A stretch of 64,000 nucleotides of DNA from Longispora albida DSM 44784 (GTDB lineage: Bacteria; Actinomycetota; Actinomycetes; Mycobacteriales; Micromonosporaceae), in assembly GCF_000379825.1 (NCBI RefSeq), contig NZ_KB903838.1, positions 187,046 through 251,045 on the forward strand. Reading direction: 5' to 3'. The translations under genes were made by a program, and so were the position numbers. Below, in pieces: positions 45,484 through 54,100 of this stretch. How positions within the stretch are numbered: the first letter of the stretch is position 1; every line of letters starts with the position of its first letter. Under the pieces are notes generated by a model. That model had not been told where the DNA came from and searched no databases. It saw only the letters and a program-made list of their open reading frames with translations.

Positions 45484-47274
45484 CTAGGCGGCTGCCGACC
45501 ACAGGCGCGTGGCCGGGATGATCTGCCGGGTGATGCCCGGCCCCGCCCAGGACAGCTGGGCGATGGCGCTGTAGCCGTGCTCGTAGTACTCCATCCGGAT
45601 GTCGTGCCGGCCTGCGGTCAGCGTGATCTGGCCGCTGTCGTCACGCTTCGAGTGGTCGGTCCACGCGTCGACGAGCAGCTTCCCGTCGATCCACAGCCGT
45701 ACGCCGTCGTCGCTGGTGGTGGTGAACGTGTAGGTGCCTGCGGTGTCAGCCTGCACCTGGCCGGTCCAGGTGGCGAGGAAGTTGTCGGCGTTGATCCCGG
45801 CGGCCGGGGCCGACCGGCCCCAGTCGAAGGCGACCGCCGGGTCGACGCGGCGCACCGTGGCCGGCGGTACGGGATCGCCGGGCTGCGCCTTGTTGGCGTA
45901 CGTCGCGGTCAGGCCGTTCGCCGGGGTGAGCACCAGCGTCGTGACGGACCGGCCCGGCAGGGTGAGCGTCCCGGTGCCGCCGGCGACGGTGAGCGACCCG
46001 GCGGACTGCGGCGCGCCAGTGGTGGCCTGCCAGATCTCCGCGGTACCGGCGAGCAGGCCGTTGAGCCGCAGCGTGGTCGCCGTCGCGTCGGCCGAGGTGT
46101 TGACCAGGACGATGTTCTTCGCGCCGGTGGAGGCGAAGACGTGCAGGTCGGTGGTGTCGGCGCTCGCCTGCACCATCGTGGCCCCGAACGGCCGGAACAG
46201 CCCTTCGCCGGTGAACATCCCGATGCCGTGGTAGATCGGCAGCGGCGCGTTGCGCGTGAACCCAGCCATGTCGTTCTCACTGGTCAGGCCCAGGGGACCG
46301 TTCTTGTCGCCGTACTGGATCGCGGTGCCCCCGCCGCGCAGGATCGTGCCGAGGACACCGGCGGACCAGACCGTGTTGAACGGGGTCAGGTTACGCGGGT
46401 CGCTGTCCCAGTCCAGGTTGTACTCGCCGATCACGATGCCGAGGGCCCTGCCGGGGACGAGGCGGGTGATCTGGGCGCGCAGCGAGGCGATGTCCGTTCC
46501 GTAGCTGCGGACCCGGTCGCCGAGCAGCGTCGCGTCGTCGTGGTTGACTGTGCCGCCCTGGCCGTACTTGTGGAAGTCGACGAAGTCCATCCTGCTGCCC
46601 GACCCGGCGAGCACTGTTTCCAGGTACGCGGCGTCGTAGTAGCTGGTCGCGGGGCCACCGAGCCGCACGGCCGGGTCGACGGCACGGAGCGCGTCGGCGA
46701 TCAGGTTGAACCGGCTGCTGTACGCGGCGGCGGACATGTTCTTCGGGTTGCCGCCGTTGTTGAGTTCGTTGCCGATGATGAACTGCCGGACAGGCGTGCC
46801 GGACGCGGCTAGGTGCTGGTAGATGTTGACCGCGTCGGTACGGTCGATCCCGGCGTCGTGCCGGCCGTCCAGCGGCAGGATGACCAGCGGTTCGGCGCCG
46901 GTCTGCCGGATCGCGGCGATCCAGTCGGCAGCCGGGATGTTCGTCTCGCAGTAGTTCCCACCGCAGCGCAGGGCGCTGGCCGGGTCACCGGGCACCGCGT
47001 AGCCGACCTCGAATCGCGCAGTGCCGACGCCGAGCCGGTCCACGTGTCCACGATGGACAGCGTCGTTGGTGATGTAGGAACCGTTGCCGTAACCCGTGAT
47101 GGTCGCGCCGAACGACGCGGCGGACACGGCCTGCACGGACTGGTTGAAGTCGACGGTGACGGTCGCGGACGGCGCTGCGGCGGCGGGCTGTCCCGCGGCG
47201 AGGATGCCGGCGGCGGCGAGCGTCGAGGCGACAAGCCCGCGACGCAGCAGAGTCCTCTTAGGATGATCTCTCAC
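45484..47274 (-). CDS. Secreted clan GH-A-like glycosidase with PA14 domain
   Basis: 596 residues. The start MRDHPKRTLLRRGLVASTLA is a long signal peptide (cleavage near AAAA-P, residue 35). A TIM-barrel domain (about 37-370) has the acid/base pair FIIGNELNNGG and a likely nucleophile in IVIGEYNLDW, the two-glutamate layout of clan GH-A (GH39/GH79-like). A beta domain (375-445) follows, then a PA14 carbohydrate-binding domain (about 455-592; TSDDGVRLWIDGKLLVDAW). The family number and substrate are not certain. GTG 47274 is 6 bases after TACTAT on the minus strand, a leaderless start. Confidence 0.85.
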   Translation of the reverse strand: MRDHPKRTLLRRGLVASTLAAAGILAAGQPAAAAPSATVTVDFNQSVQAVSAASFGATITGYGNGSYITNDAVHRGHVDRLGVGTARFEVGYAVPGDPASALRCGGNYCETNIPAADWIAAIRQTGAEPLVILPLDGRHDAGIDRTDAVNIYQHLAASGTPVRQFIIGNELNNGGNPKNMSAAAYSSRFNLIADALRAVDPAVRLGGPATSYYDAAYLETVLAGSGSRMDFVDFHKYGQGGTVNHDDATLLGDRVRSYGTDIASLRAQITRLVPGRALGIVIGEYNLDWDSDPRNLTPFNTVWSAGVLGTILRGGGTAIQYGDKNGPLGLTSENDMAGFTRNAPLPIYHGIGMFTGEGLFRPFGATMVQASADTTDLHVFASTGAKNIVLVNTSADATATTLRLNGLLAGTAEIWQATTGAPQSAGSLTVAGGTGTLTLPGRSVTTLVLTPANGLTATYANKAQPGDPVPPATVRRVDPAVAFDWGRSAPAAGINADNFLATWTGQVQADTAGTYTFTTTSDDGVRLWIDGKLLVDAWTDHSKRDDSGQITLTAGRHDIRMEYYEHGYSAIAQLSWAGPGITRQIIPATRLWSAAA

Positions 47275-47382
47275 GCGCCGATAGTAGGCACCATGATCAA
47301 CTCATTGCCCAGCTTCCTGGGCACGCGCGATGAGTTTCCGCCCGCCCGCCGGTCTGTCCTGGCAAACCGGAAGGAGCGCGGA

Positions 47383-48579
47383 ATGCAGATCAAGGTCAAC
47401 GGCATCGAGTTGTACGCGGAGACTCTCGGGAACCCATCGGATCCGCCGATACTGCTGATCGGCGTCACCACGCTGAGCTGGCCGTCGGGGTTGTGCACGG
47501 CGCTGACCGGCCGGTACGTGGTGCGCTACGACCTGCGCGACACCGGCCAGTCGACGTTCACCGACCCGGGCGCGCCCGTCTACGACCTGCGCGACCTGGT
47601 AACCGACGCGTCGGAACTCGTGGCGGCGCTGAACCTCGGGCGCACGCACGTGGCGGGGATGGGCGTCGGCGGCTTCATCGCGCAGCTACTCGCGCTCGAC
47701 CATCCGGACCAGGTCGCATCGCTGACTCTGGTCTCCACGCGCCCGGTCGCCCCCGGCCCGGCCGATCCCGACCTGCCGGCCCACGCGCCGGAGGTGATGG
47801 AGCAGCTCTTCGGACGCCCAGCGCCGGACTGGACGCATCGGGAGAGCGTGGTCGGCTACATGACCGGTTCCGCACGACTGCTCTCCGGATCGAAAGGTTT
47901 CAACGAACAGGACGTACGGGCGACGGCCGGGGCCATCTTCGACCGGGCGGAACCCACCGCCGAGGCCCAGCGTGCCAGCCACCTCGGTACCGCGTTCGCC
48001 GCGATGGACTGCCAGCCCCGATGGCGCGAGCGGCTCGGCGAGATCACCGCGTCGGCCCTCGTGATCCACGGCGACGAGGATCCGTTCTTCCCGCACCACA
48101 ACGGCGTCGTACTGGCCGCCGAGATCCCGGACGCAACGCTGCTCACCCTCCCCGGCATCGGCCAGGGCCTGCCCCGCGTGACGTGGCCAGCCGTGGCCGG
48201 AGCCCTGCTCCGCCACACCTCCGGACATCCGCTCATCGATCCGGCCGCACGCCCGCCATTGCCAGGCTGCGGCACCGGCCGCCGGCCAGATCAGGGAGTA
48301 CGAGTTCCAGCCAGGCTGGGGCCTGGACCGCGACGCCTGGTGCCAGGGCTCCGACCCCGGCGTGCCGCAGCTCGGCGCTGTCCAGGAAGGAACCACATGA
48401 TCAGCCGCCGCACACTTCTCGCCACCGGGGCCGGCACCGCCCCGGTGGCCCGGTGCCAGCCGGCATCACGGCGGTGCGCAGCTACGCGGACCCATCATCA
48501 GACCACGATGCCGGCGGGGGGAGCGAGGACCAGGACAGAGGGCACCCGCTCAGGAGCGGCGTGCCGCAGCAGGCCGTAG
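47383..48579 (+). CDS. Alpha/beta hydrolase with non-native C-terminal extension
   Basis: 398 codons from ATG 47383 (AAGGAG upstream). Residues 1-283 are a normal alpha/beta hydrolase: YDLRDTGQST, the nucleophile position in VAGMGVGGFIAQ (Gly instead of Ser at the elbow: GMGVGG), acid in VIHGDEDPFF, and the usual His position reads LPGIGQGLP (no His seen). Two of three catalytic residues thus appear replaced, as in some inactive or repurposed homologues of aclacinomycin methylesterase (RdmC). From about nt 48235 the frame no longer looks like hydrolase: it reads out of phase through debris of other genes before a stop at 48579, overlapping the LanM end. The natural 3' end was probably lost by deletion. 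Confidence 0.75.
   Translation: MQIKVNGIELYAETLGNPSDPPILLIGVTTLSWPSGLCTALTGRYVVRYDLRDTGQSTFTDPGAPVYDLRDLVTDASELVAALNLGRTHVAGMGVGGFIAQLLALDHPDQVASLTLVSTRPVAPGPADPDLPAHAPEVMEQLFGRPAPDWTHRESVVGYMTGSARLLSGSKGFNEQDVRATAGAIFDRAEPTAEAQRASHLGTAFAAMDCQPRWRERLGEITASALVIHGDEDPFFPHHNGVVLAAEIPDATLLTLPGIGQGLPRVTWPAVAGALLRHTSGHPLIDPAARPPLPGCGTGRRPDQGVRVPARLGPGPRRLVPGLRPRRAAARRCPGRNHMISRRTLLATGAGTAPVARCQPASRRCAATRTHHQTTMPAGGARTRTEGTRSGAACRSRP
48254..48400 (+). pseudogene. C-terminal fragment of an unidentified protein
   Basis: A frame different from the hydrolase reads QAAAPAAGQIREYEFQPGWG LDRDAWCQG, ends VPQLGAVQEGTT and stops at 48398-48400. Good codon bias and a sensible end suggest the last ~45 residues of a real protein, cut off by the deletion that fused it to the hydrolase. 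Its TGA overlaps the next ATG, an operon-like junction. Confidence 0.45.
48397..48520 (+). pseudogene. Tat signal peptide stub of a lost secreted protein
   Basis: ATG 48397 (AAGGAA upstream) opens MISRRTLLATGAGTAPV, a clear twin-arginine signal start. After ~17 codons coding sense shifts to another frame (GGPVPAGITAVRSYADPSSD) and then ends at the LanM gene end. Only a stub remains. Confidence 0.45.
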
Positions 48580-51350
48580 CCGATGCCAGCGATCCCGGTC
48601 ATCAGGCCGGGGCTGGGCAGCCCGTTCGGAACCCCGCACAGCCAGCCCTCCTCTCCGGCCAGCTCGGCCACCGCCCGCAGCAGCAGCCCGGCCCGGTGGC
48701 TGACGGCCTCGTCGCCGAGCGCCCCGGCCGCCGTGGTCAGGAACTCCAGGTTGCCCAGCTCGCCGTGGCACAGCGAGAGGTTGCCGAGCTGTACCTTGTC
48801 CGCAGAGCGGGCTGAGTCGTAGTGCGCGAGCGCCGCGTCGAGGGTGAGCCTGAGGTCAGCACTCCGGCCCAGGGCGTGCCGGACCAGGCCGATGCCGGGT
48901 GCGCCGTGGCACCAGGCGGTGGCGGCTCCCGGGGCGTCAGCTCCCGGCCGCCGGTCCGACCAGCCAGGCAGCGCCGGGTCGTACAGGCTGTCCTCGTAGG
49001 CGATGGCCGCCAGGGACAGCTCGCGGTGCCCGGCGTCCCCGGACAGGGCCGCCGCCCGGGCGAGCGCCAGGGCCATGCCCCCCGAGCCGTGGGAGATGCC
49101 GCTCAGCGCCACCTTCTGGAACTGGCCCAGTGGCCAGGCCCCGGCCTCGCTGGTAGCCGCGAGCCGGCCGGCGGCTGCGGCGATCAGGCTCCCAGCTCCC
49201 AGCGACCGTGGCAGCGCGGCCAGGGACAGGATTGTGCCGGCTGAGCCCCCGATCAGGTCGAGGACGGAGTCGGACGCGATGGCCTCCGCGAGCAGCGGGG
49301 CCACAGCGGTGTAGGTGGCCGCCAGCGCCCCGGTCCCCTGACGGAGCGCCGCCCAGTGCGCGAGGGCGTAGAGCGGGCCGTCGACGCTGCCGGTCATGCC
49401 GAGCAGTCCCGCGACCGGCGCTCCGGACTCCAAAGAGGACAGCCCGGTGGCGAGCTGGCCGAACAGCTCCCCGGCCACGTCACTGAACCGGGTCTCGCCG
49501 CTGACCTCACCCAGGTACGCGAGGAAGAGGGCGATGCCGCTCGTCCCCGAGTACAGGTCATTGCCGACCGGGGCGATCCGCCACTGCTCGTCGTTGTACT
49601 GCATCCCCAGCCACCCGGTCGCTCCCGGCACCCGCACCGCCTGCCGGAGCAGGTCGTCCCCGGCCCGGACGGCGAGCTCCACCAGCTGGCCAGCGGGTAC
49701 GGAGGTGGCGGGCCAGGGCCGGACCCTGGAGGGCCAGAGCGGGCGGCTGGCATCCAGCCCGGCGACGGACAGGGCTGCCCGGATCGTCCACAGCTGACGG
49801 CCGAGACCAGCCTCGTCCAGCTCCGCGGCCCGGGCCTGGACCATCCCCAGGCCGCTGTCGCCGAGCGCTCCCGGGATGACAGCCCCGTCGCCGCCCGTGA
49901 CAGCGGTACCGGTGGCCTGCGCGTGGAAGATCGGCACATCGCCGGCCGTGAGCTGGGCCAGCTCGCTGGCGATGACCGCCCGCTCGGCCGCCGAGGGGCT
50001 GGCCGCACCGCTGAAACAGGACCTCAGGTACGCCGCGCGGGCCTGCGGCTCGTGGAGCAGGTCGGGATGGTAGCTCTGGTCGAGCAGATCGGAGTAGATC
50101 TGCGTCGAGCGGAACAGCACGCGGACCCGGGCGGGGGAGAACCGCTCCAGTTCCCCTGCCAGCTCGGCGCGGTGGGTGGCGAGCAGCAGATACATCTCCT
50201 CGAAGCCCGCCTCGAACTCGCCGGCGTGGTCCCGGACGCTGACCCGGCCGCCGCCGGTGACCGGCAGGTTGTCGCTGACGCCCATCTCGACCCGGCGGTG
50301 CACGATCCGCATCTCGTCGGTGCCGACCGCGTCCCAGGTCAGCACCTCGCCCTCGCTCAGCTCCCCGCCGTGGGACATCCCGCTCACGTCCGAGCCTGCC
50401 GGGCCGGGACGGGGCAGCAGGCCGGTCGCCAGCACCGTCGAGTTCACCAGGCGCTGGGCGAGCGCTGCCGGGCCGGAACCCGCGCCGGCGGCCTCGGCGT
50501 GCAGCAGCCCTTCGAGGTCCACCAGGTGCGGGTGCTCGCCGCTGGCGATCAGATTCTCGCGGTGGAAGTCGCGGGCGTGCAGCAGATGCAGCAGCGCCAG
50601 CTGGCCGCCCTGCCTGCGGTAGAAACGGCGCAGCTCCAGCTCACTGGCGCAGGGCGCAGCCGGGGCGAACTCCATCCAGCCATGGTCATCTCGCGGCAGT
50701 ACCCACAGGGTGGCCAGGCCCGGGCGGAAGCCCTTGGCTGTGACCCAGGCGAGGAGGCGCTGGAAACTCTCGTCCACGGCCAGCGACCGTGGCTTGTAGA
50801 CGACCTGGGTGCCGTCGCCGAACTCGACGAACCCCACGCTGCGCCCGCCCCGGTGCTGGTCTCCGAGTTCGAACCGCACCTGCCGGATGGCCGTGACATC
50901 CGTACCCGGCAGCCGTCCGGCCAGCGCCCCGAGGCCTGCGAGCAGGTGGGTGGCGAACTCTTCACGGGCCACGGCCCAGGAACGCAGGAGACGCCCGCAC
51001 TCGGTGGCCGCCTGCGGGTATCGCTCCCAGATCTCCGCCCCCGCCTGCCCGGAGGCCAGCAGCCGGCCGTACTCGTGGAAACGCCCCTCCGGGGTGCCAG
51101 CCGTGAGCCGGCCCTCCATCCGGGCGATGTGCATCTCCAGCACGAGCGGCCGCAGGACCACCCTGGCCAGGGCGGCACGGGGCCAGGTCGCGCCGAGGAT
51201 CGCGGCCAGCGCCTCAGGGTCGGTGGCACTGCCGGACGCCAGCGCCCGGATCCGCCCGGCAAGCGCGGCGGTGGCTTCCTCGACCAGCGGCCGCAGCACG
51301 GTGAACAGGCCGGTGGGTTCGGCGGGCTGGTACGCGTGGGTCTCACTCAA
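48498..51350 (-). CDS. lanM: LanM class II lanthipeptide synthetase
   Basis: A 950-residue bifunctional enzyme. The N-terminal dehydratase (DUF4135, about 60-600) phosphorylates and eliminates Ser/Thr of the precursor: kinase-like features include VVYKPRSLAVDESFQRLL and DFHRENLIASGEHPHLVDLE. The C-terminal LanC-like cyclase (about 610-945) has the zinc ligands in AWCHGAPGIGL (Cys near 813) and LCHGELGN (Cys-His near 860), and adds Cys thiols to form lanthionine rings. TTG 51350 is chosen because GGGGAGG lies 7 bases upstream; the frame extends 16 codons further. The precursor gene lies 75 bases upstream on the same strand. Its 3' end overlaps hydrolase-gene debris. Confidence 0.93.
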   Translation of the reverse strand: MSETHAYQPAEPTGLFTVLRPLVEEATAALAGRIRALASGSATDPEALAAILGATWPRAALARVVLRPLVLEMHIARMEGRLTAGTPEGRFHEYGRLLASGQAGAEIWERYPQAATECGRLLRSWAVAREEFATHLLAGLGALAGRLPGTDVTAIRQVRFELGDQHRGGRSVGFVEFGDGTQVVYKPRSLAVDESFQRLLAWVTAKGFRPGLATLWVLPRDDHGWMEFAPAAPCASELELRRFYRRQGGQLALLHLLHARDFHRENLIASGEHPHLVDLEGLLHAEAAGAGSGPAALAQRLVNSTVLATGLLPRPGPAGSDVSGMSHGGELSEGEVLTWDAVGTDEMRIVHRRVEMGVSDNLPVTGGGRVSVRDHAGEFEAGFEEMYLLLATHRAELAGELERFSPARVRVLFRSTQIYSDLLDQSYHPDLLHEPQARAAYLRSCFSGAASPSAAERAVIASELAQLTAGDVPIFHAQATGTAVTGGDGAVIPGALGDSGLGMVQARAAELDEAGLGRQLWTIRAALSVAGLDASRPLWPSRVRPWPATSVPAGQLVELAVRAGDDLLRQAVRVPGATGWLGMQYNDEQWRIAPVGNDLYSGTSGIALFLAYLGEVSGETRFSDVAGELFGQLATGLSSLESGAPVAGLLGMTGSVDGPLYALAHWAALRQGTGALAATYTAVAPLLAEAIASDSVLDLIGGSAGTILSLAALPRSLGAGSLIAAAAGRLAATSEAGAWPLGQFQKVALSGISHGSGGMALALARAAALSGDAGHRELSLAAIAYEDSLYDPALPGWSDRRPGADAPGAATAWCHGAPGIGLVRHALGRSADLRLTLDAALAHYDSARSADKVQLGNLSLCHGELGNLEFLTTAAGALGDEAVSHRAGLLLRAVAELAGEEGWLCGVPNGLPSPGLMTGIAGIGYGLLRHAAPERVPSVLVLAPPAGIVV

Positions 51351-51425
51351 GACTGGGCCTCCCCGCCCTGGGGTGTGGCGGCCACCAGGCCGCCACACCG
51401 TCTACAAGGGACTAGCTGCGGCTGG

Positions 51426-51662
51426 TTACCAGGCGCAGCAAGGCCAGGTGCAGGCGAAGCTGATCAGGCAGCCGGCCGGGGAGAGGATGCTCACCACGGC
51501 GCTCTCGCCGCTGGTGATCTCGCCGACGTTGACCGCGCGCAGCTCGCCGATCGGGCTGGCGGGCAGGGTTTCCAGCTCGTCCATGCCGAGTGAGGCACGG
51601 AAGGCCGGGTCACGCCAGATCTGCGCGACGTCGATATCAGTGGATTCCAGAAGGGCGGTCAT
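51426..51662 (-). CDS. lanA: Lanthipeptide precursor (mersacidin-type leader)
   Basis: A 78-residue precursor. ATG 51662 has a strong GGAGG six bases upstream. The leader DIDVAQIWRDPAFRASLGMD ELETLPASPIGE follows the type 2 lantibiotic (mersacidin/lichenicidin) pattern W+DP.+R..L...E...LP..P.GE. The rest contains Thr50, Ser51, Ser54, Ser58, Ser61, Ser68 and Thr72 as dehydration sites and Cys65, Cys71, Cys75 and Cys76 as ring donors, ending SPAGCLISFACTWPCCAW. Up to four thioether rings are possible. There is no Gly-Gly cleavage site; cleavage after an AxxP/IGE or further in is open. Adjacent LanM and ABC genes support the call. Confidence 0.9.
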   Translation of the reverse strand: MTALLESTDIDVAQIWRDPAFRASLGMDELETLPASPIGELRAVNVGEITSGESAVVSILSPAGCLISFACTWPCCAW

Positions 51663-51896
51663 GCTGAACCTCCATACATGGATTCGGTACAGCAGGTCCG
51701 CAGGGAAGCTGGGCCGCCGGGACGTGGTGGCGAGGGCCGGCAGACTGCAAAAGCGCAGGCTCAGCCGCCCCTGGGTGTTCGGAAGCTCCCCCGTGGAGTC
51801 TGCCGCGACGGTAGGTATCCGCCGCAGTCGAACTCTAGCCACGCCCGCGAAGGATCGACAACCATGATCCAGGAACGATGTGACTACGATCGTCCG

Positions 51897-51935
51897 ATGA
51901 GGAACGACAACGGGGGCGCTGGTGCAGTTCGATGA
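51897..51935 (+). CDS. 12-codon leaderless mini-ORF before the ABC ATPase
   Basis: ATG 51897 lies 6 bases after TACGAT (51885-51890). The frame reads MRNDNGGAGAVR and stops inside the first codons of the ABC ATPase gene (GTG 51922). Because the ATPase start lacks a clear ribosome site, translation of this mini-ORF could feed ribosomes to it. Only the arrangement is seen. Confidence 0.4.
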   Translation: MRNDNGGAGAVR

Positions 51936-52641
51936 CGTGTGGCTGAGGTACTCACCAGGCGAGCCCTGGGTGCTCGGCGGGGTGACGGCGACGTTCGGGC
52001 CCGGCGAGGTGATCGTGGTCTGCGGGCGCAACGGCGAGGGTAAGTCCACTATGCTCCAGGCTGCGGCCGGCCTGCTCCGCCCGGCTCGCGGCCGGATCAC
52101 CGACCGCCCGGCCGTGATCGGCTGGGTGCCCGACCAGTTACCGGCCGGGCAGCCGTTCACCGTGGGGGAGTACCTGACCCACATGGGCCGGGTGCGCGGC
52201 CTGCGGTCAGTGCCGGTCGTGGCCTGGGCTGAGCGGCTGCATCTCACGCAGTTCCTCGGGGTACGGCTCACCGCGCTGTCCAAGGGCACCGCCCGTAAGG
52301 TCTGCCTGGTGCAGGGCCTGCTCGCCCCGCCGGACCTGCTGATCCTGGACGAGCCGTGGGACGGGCTCGACACCCAGGCCAGGGAGGAGATTCCCGCGAT
52401 CATCGCAGAGGTCGCGGAACGGGGCGGCACCGTCCTGGTCAGCGACCATCGGGGCGAGGCTGTCCGGCTACCCGGTGCCCGTGGCCTGCTGATCGAGGGC
52501 GGCGGCGCCCGGTTCTTCGCGCTGCCCGGTGCGGGCGGGCGCAGCGTTGTGGAGGTCACTGTGGCCGAGGAACGGCTGCCGGAGACGATGGCGCTGCTGC
52601 GCGCCGCCGGCCACCACGACATCCAGGTGCGTGCCCGGTGA
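51922..52641 (+). CDS. ABC transporter ATP-binding protein (lanthipeptide locus, +)
   Basis: A 239-residue nucleotide-binding subunit. Walker A is GRNGEGKST (about 36-44), the signature is degenerate (LSKGTARKV instead of LSGGQ), Walker B is LLILDEPWDGLD, and the H-loop is SDH. It energises export with the permease encoded next, whose GTG overlaps its stop (GTGA). The locus is divergent from lanA-lanM, sharing a 259-bp intergenic region. Probably product export or self-immunity (LanF-like). Confidence 0.9.
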   Translation: MQFDDVWLRYSPGEPWVLGGVTATFGPGEVIVVCGRNGEGKSTMLQAAAGLLRPARGRITDRPAVIGWVPDQLPAGQPFTVGEYLTHMGRVRGLRSVPVVAWAERLHLTQFLGVRLTALSKGTARKVCLVQGLLAPPDLLILDEPWDGLDTQAREEIPAIIAEVAERGGTVLVSDHRGEAVRLPGARGLLIEGGGARFFALPGAGGRSVVEVTVAEERLPETMALLRAAGHHDIQVRAR

Positions 52642-53312
52642 CCGCGCTGGTCCGCATGCGGCTGATCAGCTTCGTTCGCAGCCAGCGCGGCCTGATCGCG
52701 CCAGCCGGCGTCCTGCTGCTGCTCGCGGCGTTGCAGGCAGGCGGCCAAGGACAGGCAGCCGAGGTCTACGGCCTGTCAGCCATGATTCTCTTCCCGGTAC
52801 TGGCGGTGCAGGCCAAACTGTTTCTCGACACCGAGCCGGACGGGCAGCGGGGACTGGCGGCGGTTGCGCTGGGTTCACAGGTCAGGGAGGTGACGGCCGG
52901 GCTGCTCGCCGCGGCGGCCGCCATGCTGCCGGTGATGGGAGCCTCCCTGCTCCTGCCCTGGCTGGTCGGCGGAATCCGTGCCGGGGACCTGAGCCCGCGG
53001 TCGGTGGCGGTGGGAGCCTGGGCGCACCTCGTCCTGGCACCGGCGGCGCTGGCCATCGGGGCCTGGGCCAGCCGGGTGGTGACGAAGGCCGCCGGGCCGG
53101 GCGCTCTGCTGCTGACCGGCAGCGTGATCCTCGCGGCGGTGCTGGACCAGCGCTGGTCACCGGTGCCGTGGCTGGTGCCGCCGATGCTCAGCGTGCCGCG
53201 TGCCCTGTACGAGAACAGCGGCGCCGCCGGACTGCTCCTCATCACGGTGCTCGCCCTCGCCTGGTCCACTGTGGCCATCGGCGCGTACTACTTCTACCGC
53301 AGCCGGCGATAG
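52638..53312 (+). CDS. ABC transporter permease (lanthipeptide locus, +)
   Basis: A 224-residue membrane protein with about six helices (AGVLLLLAALQAG, MILFPVLAVQAKLFL, AAAAAMLPVMGASLLLPWLVG, and three more to the C-terminus). GTG 52638 overlaps the ATPase stop by 4 bases, so the pair is one transporter. No peptidase domain is present on either subunit; leader removal must be done elsewhere. It probably moves the lanthipeptide out of the membrane or cell. Confidence 0.85.
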   Translation: MTALVRMRLISFVRSQRGLIAPAGVLLLLAALQAGGQGQAAEVYGLSAMILFPVLAVQAKLFLDTEPDGQRGLAAVALGSQVREVTAGLLAAAAAMLPVMGASLLLPWLVGGIRAGDLSPRSVAVGAWAHLVLAPAALAIGAWASRVVTKAAGPGALLLTGSVILAAVLDQRWSPVPWLVPPMLSVPRALYENSGAAGLLLITVLALAWSTVAIGAYYFYRSRR

Positions 53313-53332
53313 AGGTCCCGGCAGGACGGCCT

Positions 53333-54100
53333 CTAACTGACCGCCCTGCGCTGGAAGCCACGGAGGCCGGTGGCCGTGAGGACGGCCCCGGCCACGGCGA
53401 GCACCGCGACGCAGACCATCGGGGACATGTGCGGTACGCCCGGCACGAGGGCACCCCGGACACCCTCCGAGAGGTAGGTGAGCGGATTACAGGCCGTGAT
53501 CACCTGGAACCAGGGCATCGTGTCCAGTGCCTTCCACGGGTACTGGGTCGCGCCGGTGAACATCATCGGGGTCATCACCGCCCCGAAGGCCAGGCCGACC
53601 CGGGCCGGTGGCAGCCAGGTGCCGAGGTTCAGGCCGATCGCCGCCCCGGTCAGCCCGCCGAGCAGCAGGACGAGGACCAGCACCGGCAGCCCGGCGGCCC
53701 GCCACGGGGCCGACCCCAGCACCAGCGCGCCCACCGGGAACATCAGCACGGCGGACAGCAGCGAGCGGATCAGCGCGATCAGCAGCTTCTCCACCGCGAC
53801 CAGCGCCGTGGGCAGCGGGGCCATCAGCCGGTCCTCGATCTCCCGGCTGTAGGAGAATTCGACCACCAGCGGCAGTGCGACGCTCTGGAGTGCGGTGATG
53901 AAGGCCGTCAGCGCCACCATGCCGGGCAGGAGCAGGTCCCCGAAGTCCGCGGAGACGTACCCGGTGCTGCCGAGCACCTTGGCGAACACGAAGAGGATGA
54001 ACAACGGCTGCACGGCGACCTGGAACAGGAAGGCCCAGAACTCCTTGCCGGTGACGAACAGATCGCGCCACAGGATCGCCAGGAAAGCCCGCCCGGTCAC
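53333..54100 (-). CDS. ABC-2 type permease
   Basis: A 255-residue permease with six helices and the ABC-2 signature near its C-terminal third (FTGATQYPWKALDTMPWFQVITACNPLTY...). The alignment with DrrB/NodJ-type drug exporters is visible. GTG 54100 overlaps the ATPase stop by 4 bases (GTGA), and the frame before it is read-through of the ATPase gene. It ends 20 bases from the convergent permease gene of the lanthipeptide locus. With its ATPase it is a second transporter of the locus or a general drug exporter. Confidence 0.9.
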   Translation of the reverse strand: MTGRAFLAILWRDLFVTGKEFWAFLFQVAVQPLFILFVFAKVLGSTGYVSADFGDLLLPGMVALTAFITALQSVALPLVVEFSYSREIEDRLMAPLPTALVAVEKLLIALIRSLLSAVLMFPVGALVLGSAPWRAAGLPVLVLVLLLGGLTGAAIGLNLGTWLPPARVGLAFGAVMTPMMFTGATQYPWKALDTMPWFQVITACNPLTYLSEGVRGALVPGVPHMSPMVCVAVLAVAGAVLTATGLRGFQRRAVS

